A DNA stretch of 64,000 nt from Ciona intestinalis. Taxonomy: Eukaryota > Chordata > Ascidiacea > Phlebobranchia > Cionidae. Both the position numbers and the translations under genes were made by a program. The notes under the pieces were generated by a model. That model made no database searches, was not told where the DNA came from, and saw only the letters and a program-made list of their open reading frames with translations. The stretch is from positions 1,967,056-2,031,055 of the forward strand of contig NC_020174.2 in NCBI RefSeq assembly GCF_000224145.3, given 5' to 3'. How positions within the stretch are numbered: position 1 is the first letter of the stretch; every line of letters starts with the position of its first letter. Below, one piece after another: positions 1 to 15,308 of this stretch.

Positions 1-115
1 TTAACAACTCTCTAGAGGGGAAAACGATTCTATAAGTTGTAAATATTGTTTGTTTATTACCAATTGGGACGAGAAAAGAAAGTGAAAACATGTCTCATCT
101 TACCCCACCCTACTA
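1..115 (+). mobile_element. MITE, right-hand part
   Basis: The end of the common MITE of this window: a stretch like 'tgggacgagaaa', then 'catcttaccccaccctac' and TATATA. The left end lies outside the window. Confidence 0.7.
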
Positions 116-361
116 TATATTGCTTCCTGTTACTTCAATGCTAAAAATTTCCTTAAAAAGTCCCTATATAAATCGTGTATAACTTCCTATGACTAAAAGC
201 CATACTAACTCCTAACCTAAATACCTGTTTCTTGGAATTGCAGAAGAACCTGCAACGATAGAGAGGTCAAGTTCGTGTTCTCAGTTATCAAATATTGGAA
301 TTTCAGACATCGCTTGTTTTGTACTTTCACTCGTGGGCTGTAACGAAAATTTGTAGAAGAT

Positions 362-545
362 ATTAATATGAAGGTAAGCGCCGTGACAAAGTTGTTAGCG
401 CGCATACTTCTAAACTAGAGGTAATGGGTTCAAGGCTCTTTGTTGCTACCATTGTGGGCGTATGTGTCCTTGGGAAAGACACTTAACGGCAATGGCTCCA
501 ACCCAGTGGTCAATAATGGGTTGTCCAAATTATCAGCCAAAAATA
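362..545 (+). mobile_element. tRNA-derived SINE copy
   Basis: The head resembles a tRNA: an A-box-like segment, then a B-box-like 'gggttcaaggctc'. It is followed by the family core 'gtgtccttgggaaagacac' and 'ccaacccagtggtc'. Other copies in the window share the same order of blocks. Confidence 0.7.
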
Positions 546-1395
546 AAAAAAATGAAAAAAATCTTATAAACATAATCACCCACAAAGTAGCCTAACAAAC
601 CTCGTAATATACGTAATACGATGACGTCCCGTATTCCTGGCTTCTACTGTCAAGCAGTGGTCTATTTCATCTCCATCAAATCCGATATCGGATTTTTTCT
701 TTCTTTTCCACGCGAAACCAAAGTGATCTCTCGTTTTCCACCCGCACGTGTTTTGTTCAAACAAACAATCCAAAGGAAAAATGTCAGCGCTGAAATGTTC
801 GTTTGTTAATTTTTGTTTAAAATATGTTCAATTTTGCTGAAACAATTTCTCTTACTTTCGGCTTAACCCGGCAACTTCGAAACGACTGGATTTCGGTTCC
901 TGAAAATGCCAGAAACAAAGTTAGCCTATACAGTGTTACATTACGCACACGCAACATAGCATATTAGCTGAAATGATGCTGTATAGCTCGGTGATTGCAT
1001 AGGTAGCCTCGAAACCTAAGAGCTACTTCGTTTCTTTTTGCTACCCGGTTTTAACTTAACGTATGGTCTGATCTTCGCCAAGAATGCGAGATTATTTTTA
1101 CTTAAACATTTTTATAAGCCTAACATCTCGCAGACCTCAATTAACTTTTATTCTCGGCGTTAATATCCATAAACAGTTGTAATATACGCGCCCTTTCATT
1201 AGGGCTGTGCTCTCTTGGCCATATCACTTCATGTCCAATGCCTCGAATAAACACATATACATATCGATGCGCGCCTAGTCAAACATGTTATAAGTCTTAA
1301 TTACCACACCACACGCGGTTAAATAAATGCAGATTGTTATTATGGCTAACCGTTAACTTATTTAACTCGCTAAAATAAACCAACCATATACTTAC

Positions 1396-1578
1396 CAAGC
1401 ATGGGTGTTGTAGTGAAACCAACTTCCCGTCGCAGCAACGATGAGTTGATAAATAATATAGGTATGTGCCGCAGCATGCCAAAATATTCGGAAAATATTT
1501 CGTGTAAATGCAGCAACCTTCGCCCGCTTGCTCTCTTGTATTCAACGTTGTATGGCCGCCGGTTGCTTTGTTAAGCAT
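1396..1578 (-). CDS. Possible exon of an unrecognised minus-strand gene
   Basis: A 61-codon open segment starts at an ATG and ends exactly at a strong donor (CTTG|GTAAGTAT on the minus strand). It is cysteine-containing and locally richer in G+C than its surroundings. I recognise no domain, and downstream exons would lie outside the window to the left. A chance open frame beside a chance donor is a real alternative. Confidence 0.2.
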
Positions 1579-1759
1579 TATGAATTAGAGGGTGTTGGTT
1601 AAAGTAAGGTAGCCTATACTTTATAAGTTATAATATACTGTTTTTGTTTAAAAGATAAAACCTATATAGTATGCTTCCTTTTTCCCCCACGCACACTCGT
1701 CGTGCATCCTCCCAAACGTATTGCACATAGGCAGTTACGTCACTAGGCATGCGTTGTAA

Positions 1760-1957
1760 TATAGTAGGGTGGGGGAAGATGGGACACCATTTCATTCTAC
1801 TTTCTCGTCCCATTTGGTGTTAAACGAAGAGCATTCAAAGAATTATAAAACTGTATCCTCACGACTCCTATATATATCTTTGTTGGTTTTTTAAAACCCG
1901 ATTAGGATATTTGTAAATTATGTGCTAAAGGTGTCCTGTCTTCCCCGCCCTACTATA
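1760..1957 (+). mobile_element. MITE copy
   Basis: Full-length copy with both terminal inverted repeats (TAGTAGGGTGGGGG...CCCCGCCCTACTA) and TA-rich flanks. Confidence 0.85.
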
Positions 1958-2587
1958 TGCTGTTTTTGTATATAAGATAAATACAAACCTATATATATTT
2001 TTAAACCATAGACAGGAAACTCTATTTTTTTATTCAAGTATTTGAAAGTATGCTACCAACTCGCAATGCATTTTATACTAATTAATAAATATGTTGCCCA
2101 TTTGTCCAAACACGTACCTGTCATTGAGAAACAGTTATTCTTCATATTTTTTCCATAACATGCACCTAACACACTAGTTGCAGAAAATACGTACAATATC
2201 TGATGTAGCGCCTTCATTGGAATATAACAAACAAACGACTAATGCGTTGAAGACCGGAATATAAGTCATTGAATACATTTCGTTTGTTATGTTTATAAAA
2301 AGGGGCGGTTGATAAATAAACAACTGTTTGTCTTTGAAAGCTTCAGGCAATATATCTGGACCAAAATGGACAATACACGCAGATTTCTTTGATTTATTTT
2401 ACCTTGTTGTAATGCGATACAGCCAACGGTAATTGATCCAACCTATATAGTGGTTACTAATGGTTTGTCTAAATCAGCGTTTCTTTAACTGGGGTAAATT
2501 TACCCCTTAGGGTAAAAAAATGTGCCAATTGTATTACTTTACCAAACATTGAACAACTCGTGGCCAAAAAGCAAGCGCATCTGTCTC

Positions 2588-2770
2588 ATTAAATATAACT
2601 GATGTAATTAGTTGTTTTCGCTTTTTAATAAATAAATCGGACAAGCATCGTTGTTCTGATAAGCATCTTTGTCTGTCGCATTAAATATAATTGATATAAT
2701 TAGTTGTTTTCGCTTTTTAATAAATGAACGCCATATTATATATTGGGGGTAAATCTGACAAGCATCTTTG
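2588..2770 (+). repeat. Local direct repeat, period about 102 bp
   Basis: The block beginning 'attaaatataactgatg' recurs at about 2690 as 'attaaatataattgatat', followed in both copies by 'tagttgttttcgcttttt'. The short motif 'gacaagcatc' also recurs. This looks like a local duplication. Confidence 0.6.
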
Positions 2771-2829
2771 TTAAAAGGGTAAAGCACACAAAAAAGTTTA
2801 AGAACCACTGGTCGAAATTGTCAAACATG

Positions 2830-2945
2830 CAAAAAAAAACCTACGAAGTTACGTAAGCAGGCACGAGGTGTGTGAAACAGAACAGCCGTGTTATAACGAC
2901 TGTCATTTTTTCGGCCACTCGAGAATTTAGCAAGTTATACCTTCA
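2830..2945 (+). mobile_element. SINE 3' half
   Basis: Contains the conserved core 'gcacgaggtgtgtgaaacag' and 'gttataacgactgtc' of the SINE family. Confidence 0.65.
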
Positions 2946-3013
2946 CCGTTTATATGGACCTTTTAGTGTACTTATATCCAGTCTATCGCAATATGTTGTC
3001 AAACCACAACATA

Positions 3014-3207
3014 CAATAGCAGGGTGGGGGAAGACGGGAGAACTTTAGCACATATTATTTAAATATCCTGATCGTATTTTAAACAAATAACAACGGTCTA
3101 TGGGAGTCGTGAGGATACCGTGTCATAATTCTATGAATTTTTCTTTGTTTACTACGAAATGGGACGAGAAGTTTTCCACGTGTCCCATCTCCCACTGCCC
3201 TACTACT
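3014..3207 (+). mobile_element. MITE copy
   Basis: Both ends are present (AGCAGGGTGGGGG...CCCACTGCCCTACTA) with the typical interior. Confidence 0.8.
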
Positions 3208-3560
3208 GTATCTAATTCCAAACCATGCCCAGTGACGTAACTGCTGCCTATGAGTAACATGTTTGGGACAATATCCAACGAGTGTTGGTGGGAAAAACAC
3301 GTTGCGCTACCATATACACACCCACTCACAACAGCAAGTGATGCTTAGATTATGTGTTACAGTATACGTCGTATACACTATACAGTAGCTTAGCCGCTCG
3401 GCGACGTATATAGTGCAGTATCGTGAAAACAACTCTATAGATAGTGTGCAAAGTTGTGTTAAATATAGTGTGTTAAATTTCCCTCTTGGTAAAGTTACAA
3501 TTGGTTGTTGAAAAATTAGTTTGATTTCGCAACATCATTTTTTTGCGCTTCTGTAAAAAA

Positions 3561-3758
3561 TATAGTAGGGTGGGGAAAGTTGGAACACCTTTTTATTATA
3601 TTTTCTCGTACCATTTGGTAGTAAACGAAGAACATCAAAGAATTATAAAACCGTATCCTCACGACTACCATAGACCGTTGTTAATTGTTTAAAACACAAT
3701 CAGGATATTTGGGTATTACGTGCTAAAGGTGTCCCGTCTTCCTTTACCCTACTATATA
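3561..3758 (+). mobile_element. MITE copy
   Basis: Full length, TATAGTAGGGTGGGG to CCTACTATATA, in the orientation whose interior starts with 'cctttttattatattttctc'. Confidence 0.85.
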
Positions 3759-4025
3759 TTTAAATATGTTCTGTAGGCTAATTTCGCTCCAACAATAACC
3801 AAGTTTCTAAACCTAGCAACAGGATAACACAAAGTGTAGGTTATATCTTAACTATGACGTAGGACACCTACGTTTTCTTACTAATGCGTGGTCACCGTCA
3901 ACTTTTTACAAGTAGTAGACCTTCGGAAAGGTATATACGCAGGTGTGGTTTTCCAGATTAATACGAATTGCAGTTACATAGTTGCTTTATGTTAATCATC
4001 GTTTTAATCGTCGAACGAATAATAT

Positions 4026-4215
4026 ACCATAGGGGGGGACGGAACACCTTTAGCGCATAATAATATGCAAGTATTCGCATCGTGTTTTCAACAATTAACA
4101 ACGGTCTATGAGAGTTGTAAGGAAACGGTTTTAGAATTCTGTGATTGTTCCGTGTTTACTACCAAATGGGACGAGAAAGTAGAATGAAAAAGTGTCCTAA
4201 TTTTTCCCACCCATG
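4026..4215 (+). mobile_element. MITE copy, diverged left end
   Basis: The interior ('tttagcgcataataatatgc' through 'ctaccaaatgggacgagaaa') is typical. The left inverted repeat is degraded. Confidence 0.7.
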
Positions 4216-4703
4216 CTGCTGCGCAATGTTAATTTGCCTGAAAAAAGTAAGTATATAACAGAGGGTATAGCTAAAAACTATTAAAACAGAGCCTACTATT
4301 TACAGAGCGACCACATACCTTTCGAAATTTTGAGCAACAGAGTCGCAATTAGTCGTAAGTGTGAAATAAAAAGAAAATTTGCTGAAGAGATATTTTCCGA
4401 AAGATTTGGACTCGGAAATACTTTGAAATGAAGTAAAAAAAAATATCACAAAACTGAAACCGAAAGAGCGAGTTAGGGCTATACCATGTTTGCACGTGTG
4501 CGAATATACTTATTATTGACAGAACAATAATATGGAAACACAGATTATGTTGAATTTGTAATATGGGTTCTTTTTTTACCTTTAATTATGACAAAGGCCG
4601 TTACAGAGCTTTTAATTTCGTTTTCCTATAACGTTTTAAGTATTTTGGTTGAAGTGAATAACTGAATCTGTGAAAAAAAATCGAGAAAAGACAGCGCACC
4701 AAA

Positions 4704-8618
<3,915 letters not shown>

Positions 8619-9198
8619 GCACCAACTTTACGCATGGACTGCTTGCAACAAAAACAAGCTGTAATGTAACGAGACTTCTATGTATTCGGGAAACTTAATC
8701 AGTAGGCCTATAATGGATTTGATTTTAAACAAAGAGGTTTTAATCTCTTTGGTTTCAAATGTATGGCCACATGCAATTTATTGTCAAATTTTGAACTGCT
8801 GATGCTGATATATTTATATTATGTTGCCTGTGTTTGCCATGAATATCAGAGCCATACGAATACTTGTTTGTATTACTCTGGCGAATATGGGTTAGTCATG
8901 ATCATATTACTATGTACAAGAACTCTTTACTTTCGCGCAAAACCATAGAAAGGTGTTTCTATGACTCTCTGCTTTAGTAATGTTTTGGATTAGCTCCTAT
9001 CCGTTTTAGCATCCCAACTTCCCGCGAGTTTAAAAAAACGAAAATAAATTTTGTTTGGATAAATAAAATAGATACAAATGGTAAAAGAAAACGTTTTTTT
9101 TTCCTATCTTAATTATAATTAGTAACTGTGTTTTTCAGTTATTATGTTTAAAATATTAGGTTTGTTATAATTTATGGCTTATTGAATGATTTCTAGTC
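8619..9198. other. 3' flank of the fibrinogen gene and spacer
   Basis: A hairpin-forming stretch lies near 8735-8758 (AAAGAG/CTCTTT stem). AATAAA candidates occur near 9044. No gene was seen. Gene A starts at 9199 immediately after a 'tgatttctag' acceptor-like sequence, which would suit trans-splicing of a spliced leader, as is common in Ciona; this is inference. Confidence 0.5.
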
Positions 9199-12100
9199 AT
9201 GTCTTTAAAAGACAATTCCGTTATTTTATCGAATTCTTCAAATAATTCGAATTGCAACATTACGTTGGGGGATGAAACTCCAAAGCCAATTCTATCTTCA
9301 ACAACTCACAAAAGCAGGTACAGTTTTTATATGCCTTCAACATTTATATCGTTTGTCTGCTAGGTGTAGCGACCGCGCTTTTTCCAACTAAATTTAAATA
9401 TGTTTTTAAGGCACTAGTGAAGAATCTTCCGGTACATAGCAGAATAGGCTGGTGGAAAGTGTTTGTGGTTAGGAGGTTAGCAGTTGATTGTTAGGGGCTT
9501 AGTGGTTATAGGGGTTAGGGATAGTGGTTAGCAAATAAGGTGGGGGGGAGAGATTCTTCACTAGCACCGTTTTTAATTGTAGGCGTGTTTTACCAACTGT
9601 TGTTTTGCCGCTATATCCGGTTTTTACGTTTATAGTATTCCTAAATCCTTGCAATCGAAATCGAACTATAAAGTTATTATTATTATATTTAACAATAAAG
9701 TTATTATTATTAGTTACGACTTATTATCCGAATTTCACTCTCTTTTTTCACAAGTGGGCGCTCTTATTAAATTAAAAATTTTGAAAAAATACACAAAGAA
9801 ACACTTTAAATTGGTAATAAGTGTAAAACAAATTACTTAAATACTGAAAATTCCTTTATAAATATATAAAATACTAGTAAGAACATCTTTCCCAAATTAG
9901 GTAGGTTATATACGCTCTTTCGATATGTTTACTATCGTCGGCTCTGTGGTGTAATGGTTAGCGCGCCGTCTTTTACCCTCTTTGTTTCGTTCTTACTGAG
10001 TTCGAGTCCCGCACAGTGCAATACTTTTTTTTAACTTTTTTTGTGTGATTAGCACGAGTTATGGGTTAGGGGTTAGGGGTTAGGGGTTTTAGTCTTATGT
10101 GTGTAAACTGTAAAACTAACTGTTAGTAAAGGATTTTTTATAAAATATTGTAATACTATACCAATACACGTTTTATATGTCACAAAAACGACGTTTTTTA
10201 AAAGTCCCCAGAAAATAATAATAAAAAAATGAATACCCACTTGTGAAAAAAGAGAGTGAAATTCGGATAATAAGTCGTATGTATTATTATTATATTTATA
10301 ACACTTTTAATTATCTTATAAACGCTAATAAACTTGTCTAAATGTTGTAGAAACAGTAAAAGTTCACGAAATGATCTGAGAGAAAGTTATATTCCTGTCC
10401 CAAAAAATTACAGGTTGGTAATTAGTTTGGTATTGTTCGATGTTAGCCTAAACGGTAATATTAATGCTAAAATGTGGCGCACAATGAACGAATAAAAAAT
10501 GGATAAACATGTGTTTTCATTTACCTAACAGAAAAATGCTCATTCTACTAAAAAAATACACCATTTCGTACTTAAAAAAGAAAAAGAAAATTAACATTCA
10601 GTTGCCTTTGAAAAAATGCAGCCTTTAAAATTTGTTTTCGCACAAAACCTATTTTTAATGTAAACTAATTTAAAGATAGGCTGCATCCTGTTGATTATTA
10701 TGTTTTTTATAATACAGAGGTCCTATATCAAAGAGAACATCAGTTGGATCATCTAATTCCTCCAATGAGTCGGCATTTAATGATGATTCTTCATTGAGTA
10801 TATTAGATCTTGATGAACTGCCCGGTAAAAATAATAAAATTAAAAAAAAGAAAATTTGTTGGAAATAATAAAAATAAATTTTCGTTAGAAATGGTAAAAA
10901 TAATATTTTTTTGTTACCGGTAAAAATATAACTATTGTTGTTAAAAATTTTTGAACCTATATAAGCATTCCTAGAGTAAAAAATGGCTTTTTAATTTTAA
11001 CATACTAGACCACACGTTTGGATATTTTAATTGCCTGGTGCATTTTATATTATAAAATCTGTAAATGCTATCATAGGCGCCAAACTTTTATAAATTCAAG
11101 TGAGGCAGTGATATTTAAACCTGCAATTCTATAAAGCAAATTTAACTTCATTCGTAGTAATATTTATTAATTAATGTATTGAAAAAAAATACCGGATAAG
11201 TTACTAAGCCGACCTCCCCAAGTTTGGTGGCTATGACTGTTATAGTTTCAGATAAACTTCAACAAGCAATTATTAAAAATTGTTTTGTTAGTTAAACCTA
11301 CATTCCTATGTAACAAATGTCACCTCATTCGTTGTAAAATTTACTGATTAATGTAGTGAAAAACATCAAGGTAGGATTGTCACCTTGCTATCGTAGTTTC
11401 AGATTAATTAAGGTTAGGGTGCACATTACAGAAACAGAATAATTAGGTATTCTAGGATATCCTAGAATACTTTATTTCGAATCTAGAATTCTGAATCTAG
11501 AATTTCGAATCTTTCTGTATTTGTAAGAAAAAACGTATGAAGCCAAAACGGGCAAGCCGAAACGTATAGCACCCTTTGAAAAGACGCTGCGAAACGTTCT
11601 CTCAAGTCCCACAAACACAAGAATCTTTATTTTCAAAATTATTAAACTTTAAAAAATTGTTAGTTTAGTTCAAAAGATGGTGTATGATGACGTCATTAAA
11701 CAGAATACCGATTCCGTAATTAGCTTTGAACACAAAAGGATTCGAAATTCTGTAATGTGCATCCCTAATTAGGTGGTGATTATACTTTGTTTATTAGAAA
11801 TCGTTTTCTTTCTTTAAACCAGATGCCAGGAAATCAGTGAGTTTGGTTCATATTAGTGATAAAGCAAGCAGTATTGGGAGTTGGCTGGATTCTGGAAACT
11901 ATATAGATGGAAACGGTAACTAATTAATAAAAAATGTAAAAGACGGTGTATATATATTTATATATACAGTCAACCCCGCTTAATCGGACCACATCTTTGT
12001 TTTTCGGTTGTAGGATGTCGAGCAAAAAACTCTTGACGCAAAACGCGTGTACAAAGAGGATAAAGGATGTGCCATAAACCTATTTTTGGTGGGAAAATGG

Positions 12101-13315
12101 TCCGTTTAAGCGGCGTATAGGACCGTTTAACCGGGGAAGATTGTATGTAAAAATGTATTTAGATTCGAGACCAGCAAAAAGTGGTCCGATTAAGCGAGTG
12201 GTCCGATTAAACGTGGGCCGATTAAGCGGGGTTGACTGTATATACAATTAGTTTTAATAAAAGCTGGTGTTTTCCTATTAAAATAAATGTTTAGAGAAAT
12301 TTTAATTATTGAAAGAATGTTTAAAAACTATGTGGTTATTTAATTATTAAAATAAATTAAAACAATATTCAGAATACTTTTTGTCATTATTGGTATTTAA
12401 TATTTGTGTTAACTTAACGGTAACAAAACATTTTTTTATAGCTTAGCATAGTAAAAACAATGTTTTCAGATGACAAAGAAAATTGTGAAAATTTTTCCAG
12501 CAATCACCCCCTCCATAGGTAAGTACATGCCGCAGTGCAGGCTCCCATTTTGGCCTTGATTCCCAAAACTTTAATCGGGTTCTCTAGAAAATGACACATT
12601 TTTTATTCAATTTTGCCACAACAATTGTACATGCCTATACACTTTTTCTGCAAGGTAAGCTAAAGCTATGGGCCCATGGATGAACACACACAACAAGTGT
12701 CAGTTTCTGTTATTTGTAATTAAATTTAAGTTACTCTATAAAATGGTAAGGGTAAATCTGATCAAAAAGTACATTTAAATGGTTAAATGGATTTTATTTT
12801 ATTCTGTGGTGAGGCCCCATGGCGTGCCACTTCATGTCTCCTAGGATTTAGGCCAGGATTGGCCCATTACCCCAACACCCAGGGTGCTACCGTAAGGACC
12901 TTTACCAGTTTTTGGAGCCTGTCTCTTTTCCAAAGGAAGGCAACTAGAGCTTTAATTGTGGGTGGGAGATCTTTTCTAGTTATTTTTGTTGTTGTTTGAT
13001 AGAGTAGGGTGGGGGAAGACGGGACACCTTTGGCACATAATATCCAAATACCCTGATCGTGTTTTAAACAATTTACAACGGTATATGTAAGTCATAAAGA
13101 TATGGTTTTATAATTTTTTGAATGTTCTTTGTTTACTACCCAATGGATTGAGAAAATAGAATGAAAAGCTGTCCCATTTTCCCCCATCCTACTTATTCTT
13201 ATCCTTATTACACAGAGGAAAAGCTGTGGACCTCGATGATTCCTCATTTAAATCTGACCAACTTCGACTTTCGGAAGCAAATCGGTATGAATATTGTTAC
13301 GCAACAAAATCATAA
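9199..13315 (+). CDS. Gene A: unrecognised serine/asparagine-rich protein, about 176 aa
   Basis: Six exons join in phase: 9199-9317, 10351-10413, 10718-10824, 11823-11915, 12470-12518 and 13216-13315 (stop TAA at 13313). The start ATG follows an acceptor-like 'tttctag' two bases upstream, as expected for a trans-spliced or 5'-UTR-spliced mRNA. The protein begins MSLKDNSVILSNSS and is polar and low-complexity throughout: RTSVGSSNSSNESAFNDDSS, an acidic DDKENCENFSSNH segment, LSEANRYEYCYATKS at the end. I see no signal peptide, membrane segment or known domain. A weak donor (CG|GTATGA at 13284) could extend the gene to further exons. AATAAA at 13619 fits termination here. The consistent phase through five introns supports a real gene; its function is unknown. 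Confidence 0.65.
9410..9568. mobile_element. 159-bp MITE with 18-bp inverted ends and 8-bp TSD
   Basis: The ends GGCACTAGTGAAGAATCT and AGATTCTTCACTAGCACC are inverted repeats with two mismatches. GTTTTTAA flanks both sides (9402-9409 and 9569-9576). The 8-bp target duplication suggests a hAT-like non-autonomous element. The interior is G-rich and carries degenerate TTAGGGG-like repeats. Confidence 0.8.
9940..10040 (+). ncRNA. tRNA-like Pol III unit (pseudo-tRNA or SINE head)
   Basis: An A box TGGTGTAATGG at 9947-9957 fits the consensus at every position. A B box AGTTCGAGTCC at 9999-10009 differs by one base. T-runs follow from about 10024 as possible Pol III terminators. The acceptor and anticodon stems do not pair well, so a working tRNA is unlikely. 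Confidence 0.45.
10059..10090 (+). repeat. Short TTAGGGG-like array
   Basis: Three to four tandem GGGTTAG-type units inside the 44-bp inverted-repeat element. Internal, so not a telomere. Confidence 0.7.
11967..12238. mobile_element. 272-bp pogo/Tigger-like MITE
   Basis: The terminal inverted repeats read CAGTCAACCCCGCTTAATCG on both strands, and further copies of the 'gattaagcg' motif lie inside. TA dinucleotides flank both ends ('tataTA'). This end sequence is typical of pogo-class Tc1/mariner elements. It lies in intron 4 of gene A. Confidence 0.85.
13001..13195 (+). mobile_element. MITE copy in intron 5 of gene A
   Basis: AGAGTAGGGTGGGGGAAGAC to TTTTCCCCCATCCTACTT. The right end stops about 20 bases before the acceptor of the last exon. 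Confidence 0.8.
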
Positions 13316-13734
13316 AAAAAATAGCTTTTATAAAATAAAATGGTTAAACATAAAAAGTAGTAAATTTAATACTACAGTGCCTATGCCTCTAATTGGTAGA
13401 ATCTTTACAAATTCTGGCTGGATATTAAAAATTCAAAATGGTTGAATTGGTATTAACCACAGATTAATCAGTTAACAGATGAAACAAAACATAGATTGTT
13501 CTGTATCTTAGTCTACATAAGGTTCAAATTACTATTATATTTTTACATCATAAACCTATTTTTGCTTACTAACAAATAATTGAATTAATTTTTTAGTTAA
13601 AATGTTGTTTAAACTACAAATAAAACTTAAAGTGGTAGTATGACAAAAATTCTAACATTTAAATTTTTTAAGTACAATTACTATCTTAATTGAGTAGTAT
13701 GACAATTTATTTAATATAAAAAAATTAAAACATT

Positions 13735-14793
13735 CAGGGCTCTACATTAACCTGTTTTAGGTGCTTGTCCAAAGGACAAGTGCATTAGCAATACTATGTT
13801 CAAACCTCAATGTATGCAATGTATACTTCAATACTTGTACGTTGTACACATCTTAAAAGCAGCGGCTAGCAAACTCAGTTTTATTGGGGGGGTGAAACCT
13901 ATTTACCCCTATCGCAACCACAAACGTAAAAAGTGCATATTTTTGCCCTGTCGGCATCAGCCGGATTTTACTACCTGCAAAAGTTGAAAGCAGTGGTGCA
14001 GCCATAAAATATAAGGGTTGCAAATGCTCCCGGAGGGTGTGAGATTTAAAAATAACACTTTCTTTTGCCTAAAACAATCCCTTTCACACTTTAATTGACA
14101 AACCTTATAATGTATAATGAGGAATGAATAAATCTCCTAAAACAAAGAACTAGTCTTCGCAAATCTGTTTACAAAGAAGGGCAGCCAAGCTAAATCTTTG
14201 TTATGAAATAACACAGGTCTACTCTTGGAAGGAAGAGGAGGGGGGAGAGCATAACACTGTGGTTTAGCCAGTAAATTTTAACATGTAGAATCGTAAAGTA
14301 TTTTGTGAAAAAAAATAAATTAAATTTTTTATTTTAATTTTTTTTTAATTTTTTTTTTTTTTTTAAATACGGGTGATTATTTCAATGGCCATATTAAATA
14401 GCTACCTATAAAGACATTAACTTTGTCTCGGTCGTTTTAAAAACTTACAAATGAAAGCAAGCTACGGTTTAATTCCTGCCAGCTGATTTCATTCCCGCCA
14501 AAACACACGTAACCTCGCGCACGCACACACACTCGCACATACACTCACGCAGACGAGTGCACGAGCCGGTGCGTTCGCATCAACGATTTCACGATTTTTA
14601 CTTCACTTCTTAACACGACGCGTTTGTGAAGCCTTAAACATACGAATTTGTCCATACGCTGGCGTATTTAACCTTCGATATTAGCGTTATTTTTCTACTT
14701 GTCCTTTCGGACAAGTGCCTAACCAAATTCACTTGTCCCATGGACTGTTTTGGTTGTCCGGGACAAGCGGACAAGCGTTAATGTCGAGCCCTG
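13735..14793. mobile_element. 1.06-kb non-autonomous hAT-like element
   Basis: The left end CAGGGCTCTACATTAAC and the right end, reverse-complemented (CAGGGCTCGACATTAACG), match apart from one base over 17. Subterminal copies of CTTGTCC and GGACAAG occur inside both ends, a typical hAT arrangement. No transposase frame is visible; the centre has a poly-T tract at about 14325-14365. The flanking octamers (aaaacatt / ggttttac) do not match, so any original target duplication is lost or rearranged. Confidence 0.75.
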
Positions 14794-14887
14794 GGTTTTA
14801 CAAGTCTTTGAATTTTCTTTGTTTACTACCCAAAGGGTCGATGCAATAGAATGAAAACACGTACCATCATACCCCAACGTACTATAG
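14794..14887 (+). mobile_element. MITE right-end fragment abutting the hAT-like element
   Basis: 'tctttgtttactacccaaag' through 'ataccccaacgtactatag' is the right third of the common MITE. Its left part is missing where the hAT-like element ends. Confidence 0.6.
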
Positions 14888-15308
14888 TTAAGCTATTTAC
14901 TAAGTTAAATATATTACATAATTTTCCAACAATTTCACACCATGTTAATTGATATTGAATAAACATACAGAGCACGACAGTCTTCTGGCTCACTTATCGG
15001 TTGCGTAATGTACATTGTGATGTCATAGTTATGTATACGTGTTAGTGAATTATATTGTGGGGAAAATGGTCTTAAATTTCTAGCAGCTAATATTCTAAAT
15101 AAAGCAAGTAATAGTTTCCTGAACGTTATAAAGTGCACTGTTACGATATAAAGAGGTGTGAAACAGACAGTATACCCAGACATATAAATCCATGAGACGC
15201 ATATAATAAATGAACCGCATAAAACAAAGTTTTCTGCTCAGTTTCAATACAGACATGACAGGAGATATGTATATGTCACGATTTTTGTTGCAAAGTTTAG
15301 GTTTAAAG

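Larger units (their letters stand above)
1..4703. other. Repeat-rich intergenic region
   Basis: No convincing gene was found here. The stretch holds MITE copies and fragments near 1-115, 1760-1957, 3014-3207, 3561-3758 and 4026-4215, a SINE copy at about 362-545, a SINE 3' half at about 2830-2945, and a local repeat at 2588-2770. One possible minus-strand exon at 1396-1578 is listed separately. The remaining stretches show no open frame with plausible splice sites that I could support. Confidence 0.6.
9715..10279. mobile_element. 565-bp element bounded by perfect 44-bp inverted repeats
   Basis: 9715-9758 and 10236-10279 are exact reverse complements over 44 bases. Between them lie an AT-rich stretch, a tRNA-like Pol III promoter unit (9940-10040) and a short TTAGGGG-like array (10059-10090). 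It lies in intron 1 of gene A. It is probably a foldback or MITE-type mobile element; I do not recognise the family. Confidence 0.75.

Noticed and set aside
3079..3329. Short open frames inside MITE copies (also 6574-6807, 8012-8245, 22896-23201, 24696-25025)
   Set aside because: They coincide with repeat copies and recur wherever the MITE occurs. There is no splice context or protein-like composition.
9940..10010. Functional tRNA gene
   Set aside because: The A and B boxes are good, but the acceptor and anticodon arms do not pair. Treated as a pseudo-tRNA or SINE head.
10059..10090. Telomere or interstitial telomeric repeat
   Set aside because: Only three to four units, internal to a bounded inverted-repeat element, and TTAGGGG rather than clean TTAGGG.
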